A stretch of DNA of 64,000 bases from Stomoxys calcitrans (taxonomy: Eukaryota; Arthropoda; Insecta; Diptera; Muscidae), in assembly GCF_963082655.1 (NCBI RefSeq), contig NC_081555.1, positions 186,021,424 through 186,085,423 of the forward strand. Direction: 5' to 3'. Below, piece after piece: positions 9,796 to 20,459 of this stretch (position 1 is the stretch's first letter; the number at the start of each line of letters is the position of its first letter). Below the pieces are notes generated by a model that saw nothing but the letters and a program-made list of their open reading frames with translations, did not search any database and was not told the origin of the DNA. A program made the position numbers and the translations under genes.

Positions 9796-10532
9796 TTATG
9801 ACCCTCCACTATGGATCGCATGTGTCAAGTTCTATGCGCGGTATCTCTTTTTAGGCAAATAATGAATATTGAATAAGAACTGTTATGCTATTGGAGCTAT
9901 ATCAAGTTATAGTCCGAATCGGACCACAAATGAATTGAATGCTGAATATTGTAGGTCCATTCGGATAAGAATTGTGCATTGTAGGGGCTCAAGAAACAAA
10001 ATCAGGAGTTAGGTTTGTATCAGAGCTGTATCAAGTTATTGATCGATTCGACACGTATGTTGAAGGTCATAAGAGAAGCCGTTGTACAAAATTTCTGCCA
10101 AATCGGATCCAAGATCGGTTTATATGGCAGCTATATCAGGTTATGTACCGATTTGCGCCATATTATTGGAAGTCATAACAAAACACCACGGATGAGTATT
10201 GCGCCCTTTAGAGGCTCAAGAAGACAAGACCCAAGATCGGTTTATATGGCAGCTATATCAAAACATGCACCGATTTGGCCCATAGACAATCCCAACCGAC
10301 CTACCCTAACAAAAAGTATTTGTGCCAAAATTTCAAGCGGCTAGCTTTACTCCTTCGAGAGTTAGCATGCTTTCGACGGACAGCCGGCGGACGGACATGG
10401 CTAGATCGACTCAAAATGACATGACGATCAAGCAAATATATACTTTATGGGATCTCAGACACATATTTCGAGGTGTTACAAACAGAATAACGAAATTAGT
10501 ATACCTCCATCCTATGGTGGAGGGTATAAAAA
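9796..10532 (+). mobile_element. Second type A Helitron-like copy, fused head to tail
   Basis: A left-end-like ATGACCCTCCACTATGGATC, lacking the outer palindrome, leads into the same body. It ends with the (GACR)n tract, the ATGACGATCAAGCAAATATA core and a terminal hairpin around CCTCCATCCTATGGTGGAGG near 10502-10527. Confidence 0.6.
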
Positions 10533-10879
10533 TCTGGGATGTACAAATATAAATGGAAGAATTGAATTGCAAAACGCAGCCGAAAATGGGAAGCATTGTA
10601 GAAATTGAATAAGGTATTTATGTATATTAATATTACCATATTGTATTGTATATATTATAATCCATCTATAATCTTCACGTCTTAATATTGTCGGAAAAAA
10701 GCATAACTTAAAACTACATCTCATATAAAAGGAAATCCTTGTACACTATGTTTTTCTTGACTTATTTTGTAGCCAGGTTTTCATTAATTGGGCGCAGTAA
10801 AGCAAAAGGCAATTACGATTGAAAAAATGGGCATGAATTTTTTTGTTATCTATACAGTGCCCCCGCAACAATATGTATT
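10533..10879. other. Unassigned AT-rich stretch
   Basis: No gene or recognisable repeat. Confidence 0.3.
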
Positions 10880-11612
10880 GACCCAAACATTTGGCTGACC
10901 TAAATATGGATCAAATCGGATATATTGTATTTTGGTATAACTGCTATATAGACTGATCTTCCGATTATCGGTCTGAAGCCCATAAAAGCTTTATTTTTTA
11001 ACCGATTTCGCTGAAATTTGAAAGAGAGGGTTATCTTAAGCCTCCTGATATTTGACATAAAAGTGGATCAAATCGGACTATACTTAGGTATAGCTGCTAT
11101 ATAGACCGATCTCCAGATAAAGGGTCTAAAGCCCATAAAAGCTTTATTTATTAAACGATTTCGCTGAAATTTGAAACATTGAGTAGTTTTACACCTCCGA
11201 ATATAGGACCCACATGTGGTTCAGATGGGACTATATTTAGATATAGCTACCAGACCGATATCCCGATAAAGACTCTGAAGCGATTAAAAGCTTTATTTTT
11301 TATCCGATTACGCTGAAATTTGAAACAACACCATATTTGGGTCGGTCCGCAATCCGACCCAAATATGGTGATGATCGGACTGTATTTAGATATAGCTGTC
11401 ATATAGACCGATGTTCAGATTTGGGGTCTGAAGCTCATTAAAGCTTTATTTATTACCCGATTTTGTTGAAATTTGAAATATAAATTCAACATTGACTTTT
11501 ATTTATAAGACCACCTAATTTTCACCGGATTGTGATGAAGGGGGTTTTCATTTATACCCGAGGTTGTGGGTATCCAAAGTTCGGCTTGGCCGAACTTAAT
11601 GCCTTTAGACTT
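10880..11612 (-). mobile_element. Type B Helitron-like repeat, reverse orientation, truncated
   Basis: Reads on the minus strand from the palindrome-bearing left end (plus-strand GTTCGGCTTGGCCGAAC near 11578-11595, then TATACCCG-type sequence) into about 170-190 bp degenerate units, each containing a TATAGCTGCTATATAGACCGAT-like phrase and an AAGCTTTATTTATTA phrase. The far end is missing. It contains a perfect 17-bp hairpin at 11329-11370. Confidence 0.55.
11329..11370. repeat. Perfect 17-bp inverted repeat with 8-nt loop
   Basis: CACCATATTTGGGTCGG (11329-11345) pairs fully with CCGACCCAAATATGGTG (11354-11370) around the loop TCCGCAAT. Confidence 0.9.
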
Positions 11613-12010
11613 TTTTTTTTTTTGATTTGATCAATATGTTTGTTAACAATAGGTAATATATGATATATGGGAGTTTGATTTTCTAAATGGAAGATGGTTA
11701 CAGAATATAAAATATTAAAAATAATTTAAATATTGGTTGTTCATTGTTTCTATCTATGGATTGCCCTGAATTGGATTCAAAGTCCCAAGTATTAGATCTC
11801 TGAGATTTGTTGAAATTTTATATAATAAAAGAAGAATAGAAGCAACTAGTAAAAATGAACCCATTGTTAGAGCATTAAAAGAATTTCGTCTTATAAATAT
11901 GAAATTTAATTTAGATTTATATTTCCGGATTAGTAAATTTAAAGAATTATTAGATTTGTATTTCGCTACACTCAGAGAAACAGCAGAAAATCTGCTGAAA
12001 ATGGGACAGC
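11613..12010. other. Unassigned AT-rich stretch
   Basis: No recognisable gene. Long AT-rich frames have stops and no domain. Confidence 0.3.
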
Positions 12011-12230
12011 TGTAATTTTTTGCTGAAGCAGCAAACATTTTCTGCTGTTTTCCGATGGAAAAAAAATTTAATAATAGCCCAAAAAATTCATAAATACCTC
12101 AAAAACTTATATGTTTCACCTGTAATTTTTTGCTGAAGCAGCAAACATTTCCTGCTGTTTTCCGATGGAAAAGAAATTTAATAATAGCCTAAAAAATTCA
12201 TAAATACTTCAAAAACTTATATGTTTCACC
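12011..12230. repeat. 110-bp tandem duplication
   Basis: The block starting TGTAATTTTTTGCTGAAGCA at 12011 recurs at 12121 with only a few differences, such as TTTCTGCTG versus TTCCTGCTG and CCC versus CCT. Non-coding; it carries small GCTGAAGCAGC and CAGCAG palindromic motifs. Confidence 0.85.
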
Positions 12231-12780
12231 TTATCTTTTGTTTTCGAGGCATATAGCGTACATATTATTACAATTTTCAAAAATTTAAAAATTTTTTAAC
12301 TAAAAGCAGACAAACTTATCACTAAGATCATATTTGTGCTTTTGAACAAAAAATGTGTGCTTAAAATTGGAAAAAATTATTATTTTGTTAATTTGTGTTT
12401 TTTATGTATTCGACCTAATTCTGCAAATTCGTTGTTTTTTTTTTTTGTAATAATCGAGCTCGAGGTCTTAGTTTGTAGTTTATATATTATTCGATATTTC
12501 GTCTTCCCACTGAAGACATCATCCGGAATACTGTCTTAAATTGAAAAACATACTTAAAAATATATTTAGTAAACCAAAACATTACCACAACAAAAATACG
12601 CAGAAATTTAAAAACATTTTGGACCAAAAAAGGTTCCCCCAAAAGCACAATCAAATCACTAATCAAACAGAATAAAAACGAGAAATCAATGATATTTATC
12701 CCACACCTGACAGAGAGATTTCAAAACTCCAACAGACAAGAAAACCAAACAAAAACCACCAAACACTTCACAACAGCTCT
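12231..12780. other. Unassigned AT-rich stretch
   Basis: T-rich and A-rich runs, for example 12434-12446. No gene seen. Confidence 0.3.
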
Positions 12781-12785
12781 CCGCG

Positions 12786-14550
12786 AGCGTGCTAAGTTCG
12801 GCAGGGCCGAATCTTATATACCCTCCACCATGGATCGCATTTGTCGAGTTCTATGCGCGGTATTTCTTTTTAGGCAAACAAAGAATATTATATAAGAACT
12901 GTTATACTATTGTAGCTATATCAAGTTATAGTCCGATTCAGTCATTGTGTAATATTTCAGTTCATTCGGATAAGAATTGCGCCTTGCAGGAGCTCAAGAA
13001 GCATGTTGAAGGTCATGAGTGAAGCCGTTGTTCAAAATTTCTGGCAAATCGGATGAGAATTGTGCCCTCTAGAGGTTCAAGAAGTCAAGATCCCAGATCG
13101 GTTTATATGACAGCTATATAAGGTGATATACTGATTTGCGCCATACTTAGCACAGTTATTGAATGTCATAACAAAACACGTCACGCAAGATCCAAGATCG
13201 GTTTATATGACAGCTATAGCAGATTATGAACCCATCTGAATCATACTTTACACAGTTGTTGGAAGTGATACCAAAACACTACGTGCAAAATTTCAGTCAA
13301 ATCGGACGAGAATTGTGCCCTCTAGAGGCTCAAGAAGTCAGTACCCAAGATCGGTTTATATGGCAGCTAAATCAAAACATAGACCGATTTGAACAAACTT
13401 AGCGCAGTTGTTGGAAGTGATACCAAAACACCACGTGGAAAATTTCCGTCTAATCGGTTGAGAATTGGGCCCTCTAGAGACTCAAGAAGCCAAGACCCAA
13501 GATCGGTTTATACGGCAGTTATATCCAAACATGGACCGATTTGGCCCATTTTGCATGTGGTATTCCGTTATGACTTCCAAAAATTGTGCCAAATGCGGTC
13601 CGAATCGGTCTATATCCTGATATAGGTCCCATATAAACCGATCTTCCGATTTGACTTCTTAAGTCCTAAGTATACCTAAGTATACCGCTCCCAAGATTCG
13701 GCCCGACCACTTTAAACACGGCCTGTCCGTTGATTTAAACGATACTTTTGAGGTCAAATTCCTTACTGTGCACCGTTTGGATTCTGCTAAAAAAGTGCTC
13801 CTTATATAGGCTCAATACACTATATCGGGAGATCGGTCTATATGGCAGCTATATCCAAATATTGTCCGACCTGGACCTCTTTTCACAGAAATGGATTGGA
13901 GTCTACCTGAACTCACTATGTGAATTTTCATCGAATTCATTCATATTCGGAGATTGGGCTGGCGATCAATAGGGTATCTGTATCCAAATATTGCCCGCAC
14001 TTCACAGAAATGGGTAGGGGTCTATCGGAACTCACTATGCCAAATTTCGTTGAAATTGGATGAATAATTACCAATTTATTGCCTCAAGACTTTGAGTCTG
14101 TAGATCGGTCTATATAGTGGCAATACTAAACATATTTTAGAAAATCAGAAGGTCAGGTTTATATACAAGGAATACGAAATCATCAAGTATTGTTTGGAAA
14201 AGGTCTTCATGCCCAAGATATATGACAAATTATAAATAGCCAGCTTTTGGGTGTATATTTGTAAATACCCGGATATTTACCCAAACCGGGTATATTCCTT
14301 TTGGTATTTACCCGGTTTGGGTACCTATTTGCAATTCTCAACGACCTACATCAATGCAAATTTCATATGCTAGCTTCATCGGTTCATCCGCTATCGCGAT
14401 TCCACAGACGGACGGACTTGGCAAGGTCGACTCGGAATGTCAAAACAATAACTTGTATACTTAATGGGGACTTAGATCAGTAATTCGAGGTGTTACAGAC
14501 GGAATGGCTAGATAAAGTATGCCACATCCTATGGGGCAGGGTCTTAAAAA
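12786..14550 (+). mobile_element. Type A Helitron-like repeat, long diverged copy
   Basis: Left end: GCGTGCTAAG, GTTCGGCAGGGCCGAATC, TATACCCTCCACCATGGATC at 12787-12836. The body has many degenerate units with AAGATCGGTTTATATGGCAGC and GAGGCTCAAGAAGTCA phrases. The right end has CAGACGGACGGAC near 14404, the CAAAACAATAACTTGTATACTTAA core and a decayed CCTATGGGGCAGGGT hairpin near 14526-14545. It contains the hairpin at 14278-14323. Short frames inside are repeat artefacts. Confidence 0.6.
14278..14323. repeat. Perfect 15-bp inverted repeat with 16-nt loop
   Basis: TACCCAAACCGGGTA (14278-14292) and TACCCGGTTTGGGTA (14309-14323) are exact reverse complements. A further AATACCCGG half-copy sits just upstream at 14264-14272. 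Confidence 0.9.
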
Positions 14551-15205
14551 TTAAATTCTGGATTTGTTATTGGTCGTAGTAAATAAATAAAATATTCCGA
14601 ATAGTACACTCTATTGAAATTATTTGGTTAATTCGTTGTTTTAAGACCCAACGCTGAGAAAAACCATCCGCTGCCAGGCAATGGCATTTTCCTCACGCAC
14701 CAGTCAAAATGCAATAACAGATCTGTCTGTCACCTTATTTGTCCCTATCTCACTTTTCACATTTTAAAATTTAATGCAAATATGATCCCTCAGTCTTGTA
14801 CATCAGCACAATGAACCACCCTATGACAGCCGATGGAACAAGACACACGTAGACGCACATGCGACGAGTTATTTCCAGCGAAGACCACCCATACTGAAGT
14901 GAAAATGGCTAAACAGACCTCCGCAATCCGTGGTATTGACGCTGATTGTCATGAGCGTTGAATGAATATAAGGATTTAGTTTCACATCAACTTACCATGT
15001 GCAATTATTTTAAGATTACGAGTACATACATATCTTACGCTCGATGTAGTCTAGTATGAGTATGTAACTCAAAGACCACATGTCTTTAGGATGGATGCTC
15101 TCTAATTTGTTTCCTCCAGTTGGCATTGTGCCACATTGTCACAAAACTTAGAAGTGTACAAGTCTGGGACGTAATTTGGATTTCGATCAATTTGGGCGAA
15201 AATAC
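14551..15205. other. Unassigned stretch
   Basis: Less AT-rich, single-copy looking. No gene recognised. Confidence 0.3.
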
Positions 15206-15262
15206 AAAGAAAGTATAAGCGCCTTTAGTTCGCCCGGACCGAAACTTATATATCTTCACCAT
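15206..15262 (+). mobile_element. Fragment of Helitron-like left end
   Basis: TTCGCCCGGACCGAAACTTATATATCTTCACCATGGAT-like order (palindrome, then the CACCATGGAT phrase) matches the family A left end, but the body is absent. Confidence 0.5.
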
Positions 15263-15514
15263 GGATTAGTAAAGCATTTTGAACCATTTCTCCATTGGAG
15301 GTTCCGTAAGGATATGTTTAAGTGGCATTCTGCCACCAGAATCACTTAGTCGTTTTCGTCTATTGTGATATCACAGGGACAGGAGAAGGAGGCAACCATC
15401 TAGTTCCTACCGTTGAACCATTAATATCACTTTAAAAAGCCCAACCTTGCAAATGTTTACGTCCGCTAATTCAGACAAGTTCTCAAAGAAATGGTTGAAA
15501 ATGGTAGAGTTATA

Positions 15515-16135
15515 ACAAGGTTATGTTAGGTTGAAAAAAAGGTTGGAATATTAATCCACCCCATGCTTCTAAGGACATACCCCTGAGCCAGTAATCGGCT
15601 TGTTGTGCGCTCAAAATACAAAAAAAAGTAACCTCGGAAAACAAAATCTAAGTTAGGAATTCCGAGCTACTTACAAAATCCTTAATTGTTTTCCATGCCA
15701 CTCCAGTAAGTTGGTTCATATCTGGTAAAGTGTCCCCACCTAAGTGCCGCTATTTGTTAGACGCAAAAGCCGGCAATGACATAGGAGATGCTCCAACGTC
15801 TCTTCATCTTCCCCGCATGCCCTGCACATGCTATCACTTGCCGCACCGATTTTACATAAGTGAGCTCGTAGTCTTATGCGTCCCGTCATGATAGCTATAC
15901 TGACCTCCTTCTTACTTCCTTTCAGTAATAGTCTCGTCTTTTCATGATCTAGATCCCCCATAGGATTTTCACCGCCCTACCGACCGTTTCGCTGTTCCTC
16001 TTAACCAAGTTTATTGACGGCAGTCCTCTGGCTTTCACTGCCAAATCGTCTGCCCTTTCATTCCCATTTACTCCGTTAGAGCACGGCACCCAAATGATGC
16101 GGATCGTCCATCCTCAGGCAAAGCGCTAAACTCCT
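15515..16135 (-). pseudogene. Decayed LINE 3' end, second copy: RNase H plus CCHC
   Basis: Minus strand. A 73-codon frame (15740-15961) ends in a knuckle, C-R-A-C-G-E-D-E-E-T-L-E-H-L-L-C-H-C, giving C-x2-C-x8-H-x3/4-C. Upstream, about 15990-16110, is the RNase H-like segment. The downstream 3' region with GTTATGTTAGGTTG is shared with the copy at 155-850. Compared with that copy, it lacks roughly 45 bp between the knuckle region and the RNase H end. It is 5'-truncated and broken, so non-functional. Likely I/LOA/Outcast-type, by inference. Confidence 0.7.
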
Positions 16136-16440
16136 TGCACATACTCGGGAGTCGACTCCGGGCAGGGATTCGGAGAGAAGCAGGCCTGTTTCTGCCGGAG
16201 CGTAAGTGGAGCGGGAGTCCGGAGCGAAACGGTTTCCAACCTCAAAACCCGCTCCGCCAAAATAAAAATCTTTAAAATATAATTTTCTCGTTTAGGAGTT
16301 TGTTGTTTTTGTAATTTAAAACAAAAATTTAAAATAATTTAATTAACATAAGATAGCTTGAGAGCTAACATTCGTTAAATCGTTTTTGAATACATATTGG
16401 AGAATAAATGTTAACCAATTTAAGTTTTAGTCATAAAGTT
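16136..16440. other. Unassigned; short GC-rich patch
   Basis: A GC-rich patch at about 16140-16262, with repeated GGAGTC/GGAGCG-like words, stands out in AT-rich DNA. No gene recognised. Confidence 0.3.
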
Positions 16441-16965
16441 AAAACAAGTTTAAAAAAGCTAGGTGCGGTAGAGCCGAATCTGGCACAGTTTTGTAGATTG
16501 TCTATACGCAGGTCAAGTTCATGATCGAGTAAACTTGGATGATATTTTGATACAGCTTCCGTATAGACCGATCTTCAGGTTTAGGGTCTTAAACCAATAA
16601 AAGCTGTATTAATTATCCGATTTTGTTGGAATTATAAAGCGCGAGTTGTATTATGGCCCTCGATATCCGAACGGAAATTGGTCCATATCGGGCCATAATT
16701 TAATATAGCTGCCATATAAATCAACCTACCGATTTAACGGCGCGTTTGATATAAATTTGGAACATGAAGTTGCACTATGCCATCCTATATCCAAACGCCG
16801 TATGGTCCAAATCTGACCATATTTTGATATAGCTGCCTTATGGACCGATCTGGGATCTTAAGCCATTAAATCCTCATTCATAACTTGATTTCCTTAAAAC
16901 TTTTAAACCTGAACCGAACATGGTCCAAATCGACCCATACTTGGACATTAATATAGATATTATGT
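16441..16965. mobile_element. Diverged Helitron-like (type B) fragment
   Basis: Repeated phrases of the TTTGATATAGCTGCCATATA and ACCGATCT type, at about 100-130 bp spacing, plus a decayed palindrome end near 16462-16482, mark a degraded family copy. Confidence 0.45.
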
Positions 16966-17370
16966 TTTTAAGGTTATCAATAGCTCTTTTCCTGAACTGG
17001 GCTTTCAAACTGTTCGAAAACTGAGCTTATTCAAAAACGTGTGCAGCATATACCTGTTACCCAGCAATCCTCGTTTGCCAAAGAGTAACCTTTTAAAGTG
17101 TGTATACACATTTATCGGCGTTTTTGTGCTACTTTATTTTGGTTGTTTCATTTTGTTTAATTATTTGCAACCACATTTTGCCTAAAACTTTTTAAAAAAG
17201 GGTTTTTATTTTGCTTTCCATTCTAAATAGAAACAAAAACAAACCCCGTGTTGGTTTCAGCTGGACAAGAAAATTTAACAACAAAACCCAAAATAAATAT
17301 AGAGCAAAAACAAACTAATGAACGGGAAGCAAGCCGATACATATGTAAAACTTCGGCACATCTATGATGC
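16966..17370. other. Unassigned AT-rich stretch
   Basis: No gene or clear repeat. Confidence 0.3.
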
Positions 17371-17377
17371 ATGGGGT

Positions 17378-17815
17378 CTCAATGAGATCTTGGCATCTAT
17401 TTGCAGGGTGATCTTCGGATAGTTTTAAGGGGATTTTGTGCCAGGCATTACGCACATTGTTTCATAGCCCTTCCGCGTTTGGCAGTCGGTCCTCTGTAAC
17501 ATATTTACAATGTCTCGCCATAAGTGTTCTATGGGATTGGGGTCAGGTGGTTGAGCAGATCATGTCTAAACCTGAACCCCATTGACCTGAAACCACCTCT
17601 TGCCAATATACTAGTATGTTTCCGATTATTGTCTTATTAGAATACCAATTTCAGAAGCATTTTCCAGTCTGCTATGCTAGATTATTACTTGCTCCAAGAT
17701 TGTGCCGTATCCGTTATGTCACTTACTTCAACGGTGTGTACCGTTGTACAAAAAGCACCAACATGGCAATACTTTTGCCCCACTATGCTTGACTACCTTT
17801 TCTGTAAATTATGAT
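17378..17815 (-). pseudogene. Tc1-type transposase relic
   Basis: On the minus strand, pieces of a Tc1 transposase are readable across frameshifts. VVKHSGAKVL...CWCF corresponds to the Tc1 'VKHGGGSVMVWGCF' block. DNNRKHTSILARGGF corresponds to the catalytic 'QDNDPKHTS' block, with the Asp kept. PPDPNPIEHLWRDIV is the hallmark 'SPDLNPIEHLW' block, with the catalytic Glu kept. The order and direction are consistent, so one element decayed in place. Stops and at least two frame shifts make it inactive. No terminal repeats identified. A mariner derivative lies 57 bp to the right. Confidence 0.75.
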
Positions 17816-17871
17816 TTATATAATGTTTTGGGCAGGCCAGCAGACGACTGTCTAGACCCTGCTCCATCATA

Positions 17872-18124
17872 TTGGGTTATTGCGGATTTTTTAAAAGAAA
17901 GTAAATGCATTTTTGATAAAACTTAGAATGAACTTTAATCAAATATACTTTTTTTACACTTTTTTTTTTTTAAGCAAGCTAAAAGTAACAGCTGATAACT
18001 GACAGAAGAAAGAATGCTATTACGGAGTCACAAGCCGTTGAAAAAATTTGTCAACGCCGACTATAATAGTAGTAATATACCGAAAATTACTACTATACCG
18101 AAAATTACTTTTCGGGCAACCCAA
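17872..18124 (-). mobile_element. 253-bp mariner deletion derivative (MITE)
   Basis: It begins TTGGGTTATTGCGGATTTT and ends TTCGGGCAACCCAA, with a TA dinucleotide at both ends (17870-17871 and 18125-18126). Its left part matches the reverse complement of the right end of the mariner at 39871-40909. Its right part matches that element's left end, including the CAAGCCGTTGAAAAAATTTG phrase. All transposase sequence is missing. A small internal duplication of ACCGAAAATTACTA is present. Confidence 0.85.
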
Positions 18125-18126
18125 TA

Positions 18127-18345
18127 CAATATAACATTCAACAAAGGAGTGTATAGGTGTACAAAAACACACTATTTCAAATTTCATCGAAATCGGATGA
18201 AAAATGCTCCTTTAAGGGGCTCAATATATATGGCAGCTATATCCAAAGATGGGACGTTCAGGACCACATTCAACAACAAAATGTTGGTACCAAAACTCAC
18301 TGTTCCAAATTTCATCGAAATCGGATAGAAATATTCCTTTTATGA
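18127..18345 (+). mobile_element. Helitron-like internal fragment
   Basis: Two units with TTTCAAATTTCATCGAAATCGG and TATATGGCAGCTATATCCAAA-type phrases, without ends. Confidence 0.4.
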
Positions 18346-18549
18346 AAAATATGTTGGGTGTGAGTGCGATATGTTGGGTGTAAGTGCAAGCCAAACACAA
18401 AGAGTAAGAGTGGGCAAAAAATAAGGAGTACCAACGCGAGAAAAAGACGATGCTCTTTGTTCTAAAAATAGACAATTGTATTTATTTACCTTTAGTCGAG
18501 CACATTATAAACATTTAAATGTTAAAAAAAAAACTTAAAAATAACATTT

Positions 18550-18660
18550 CCAATTGCAAAGAAAAGTCTGCGATCATTGAGCTCGTCTCGAAAGAGAAAC
18601 AAACAAAAATTGAAGATTTAATGATCATCGCCCTAACAGGCAAAAAAACTTGAAAACAGC
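18550..18660. repeat. Composite repeat C fragment
   Basis: CGATCATTGAGCTCGTCTCG followed by AGAGAAACAAACAAAAATTG and a CTAACAGGCAAAAAAACTTG phrase, as at 30.0, 30.5, 51.1, 54.4 and 56.4 kb. Confidence 0.6.
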
Positions 18661-18719
18661 AATTTTTCTTTTCACTTAAAATTTAAGATCCAATTATATA
18701 CAATCTGATCCAATAAAAC

Positions 18720-18905
18720 ATTTTTATATTTATATACTCTTCTTATATATGAAAATCAATTTGTGTTTGTTTGTAGGTTTGTTTGTATGTTTGTGTGTTC
18801 CTTATAGACTCAGAAACGGCTGAACCGATTTTCTCGATATTTTTACAGATGGTGCATAATGATCCCGTGGTGAAAATAGGGTACTACATTTTTTCGTATC
18901 TGAAG
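18720..18905. repeat. Leader segment of the 130-bp repeat array
   Basis: GTTTGT-rich stretch, then GAAACGGCTGAACCGATTTT and the phrase about a GGTGCATAATGATCC motif, directly before the array. Non-coding. Probably part of the same mobile repeat. Confidence 0.4.
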
Positions 18906-18959
18906 GGGGGCGGACCCTCCCCCTTACCCTAATTTTCAGAAACGCCAGATCTCGGAAAG

Positions 18960-20060
18960 GGGTGGTGCGATTTAAGCGAAATTTTGTGTGCTCTCATATA
19001 GTACCCTAAAAATAAAAATTTGGTATCCAAATTTCGGATGAGGTACCTAGGGGGGCCGCCTCACCCTAAAATCTATCAAACATATATTTAGTCCAATCAC
19101 GACAATATTGGACTAAAATGAAAGGTATTTAGGATAAGAAAACGTATCTGATATCCATTTGTCGAACCAAGTGCTAGGCGGACCACCCCAACCTCCAAAA
19201 CACCCCTAAATCGGACTTATTTACCGACCATGGCAATATGATACTCAAATGAAAGGTATTTGCGAGTAGAATACGAATTTGATATCCAAATGTGGGACCG
19301 CGTTTCTGGGGGTCCACCCGTTCCCAAAACACCCCCCAAACAGGACTTATTTACTAACCATGGGAATATGGGGCTTAAATCAAAGGTATTTGAATGTAGA
19401 ATTGGAATCTGATATCCAAATATGAGACCAAGTGTTTGGGGGGCCCCCTTTCCCTCAAAGGGGACAAATTTACGACCATAGCAATATGGGGCTCAAAAGA
19501 AAGGTCTTTGGGAGTAAAGCACGAATTTGAAATTATTTTTGGGGAAAAGTGTCTATGGGGCCACCCCACCCCCACAACACCACCCAAATAGTAAGTATTT
19601 TCTGACTATTGCAATATGAGGCTCAAATAAGAGGGGTTTTAAAGTGGAACACGAATCCGATATATATTTTCAAGGTCAACTCACTGAGTGGCCGCCCATC
19701 CCCCAAAACACCCCCCAAGCCGGTCATGTTTACCGACTATGAAAATATGGGGCTCAAATTAAAAGTATGTGGGAGTAGACTACGTATCTGATATCAACAT
19801 TAGGGGCCAACTGTCTAGCAGACGTCCCACCACCAGAACAACCGCCAAATAGGACGTATTTGCTCACCAAGACAATTTGGGTCTTAAAGAGAGTGGAACT
19901 AAATATTCATAGTTTTTAGGGCCAATACCCCAGACCGGACATATTTGCTGACTTTTGCAATAAGGAGTTTTAATGAGATTAGAAAACGAATTCGATATCC
20001 AATTTTGAGGGCAATGGCAATATGGGGTTCAAATAAATGATATATAGATACTTGAGAATA
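18960..20060. repeat. Array of about 130-bp degenerate units, block 1
   Basis: At least six units starting near 19081, 19206, 19341, 19460, 19590 and 19721. Each has a GGACTTATTTACTGACCATG-like start, CAATATGGGGCTCAAATGAA, AGTAGAATACGAATCTGATA and a C-rich CCACCCCCCAAAACACC end. Open frames through it are compositional. Confidence 0.8.
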
Positions 20061-20450
20061 GAGTACGTTGCTGATATATTTTCCGTACCTTTCGTTTGAG
20101 CCCCACGTTGGGTGTACATGCCCTTTGGGGTCATAATTTTGGACCCCAATTTTTATATAAGTTTCGTATTCTACTCCCATGTAACTTTCGATTAAATCCC
20201 ATATAATCCCGATCGGCCTATATGTTAGTTTTGGAGGTGATTTTTGAGTTGGGGCGGCCACCCTGGATTATGACCCCCAATTTTTATATAATCTTCGCAT
20301 TCTACTTCTAATTACTTTTCATTTGATACCAATATTGCCCCCAATCGGCAAACATGTCATTTTCGGGCGGTTTTTTTGGGGTGGTCGGGGTTAGAGGGAT
20401 ACCCCTCGCGGGTATCAAAAAATTAAGTAACGTATTTTCAGCCGTTTTTG
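20061..20450 (-). repeat. Reverse-oriented units between the two array blocks
   Basis: CTTTCGTTTGAGCCCC, TCTACTCCCATGTAAC and ATTTGATACC-like phrases are the complement of the array unit, so this short stretch is inverted relative to both blocks. Confidence 0.55.
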
Positions 20451-20459
20451 ATTTTACCC

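Noticed and set aside
11754..12038. Mitochondrial-like or coding insert in an AT-rich stretch
   Set aside because: Only composition suggested it; no recognisable mitochondrial or other protein motif.
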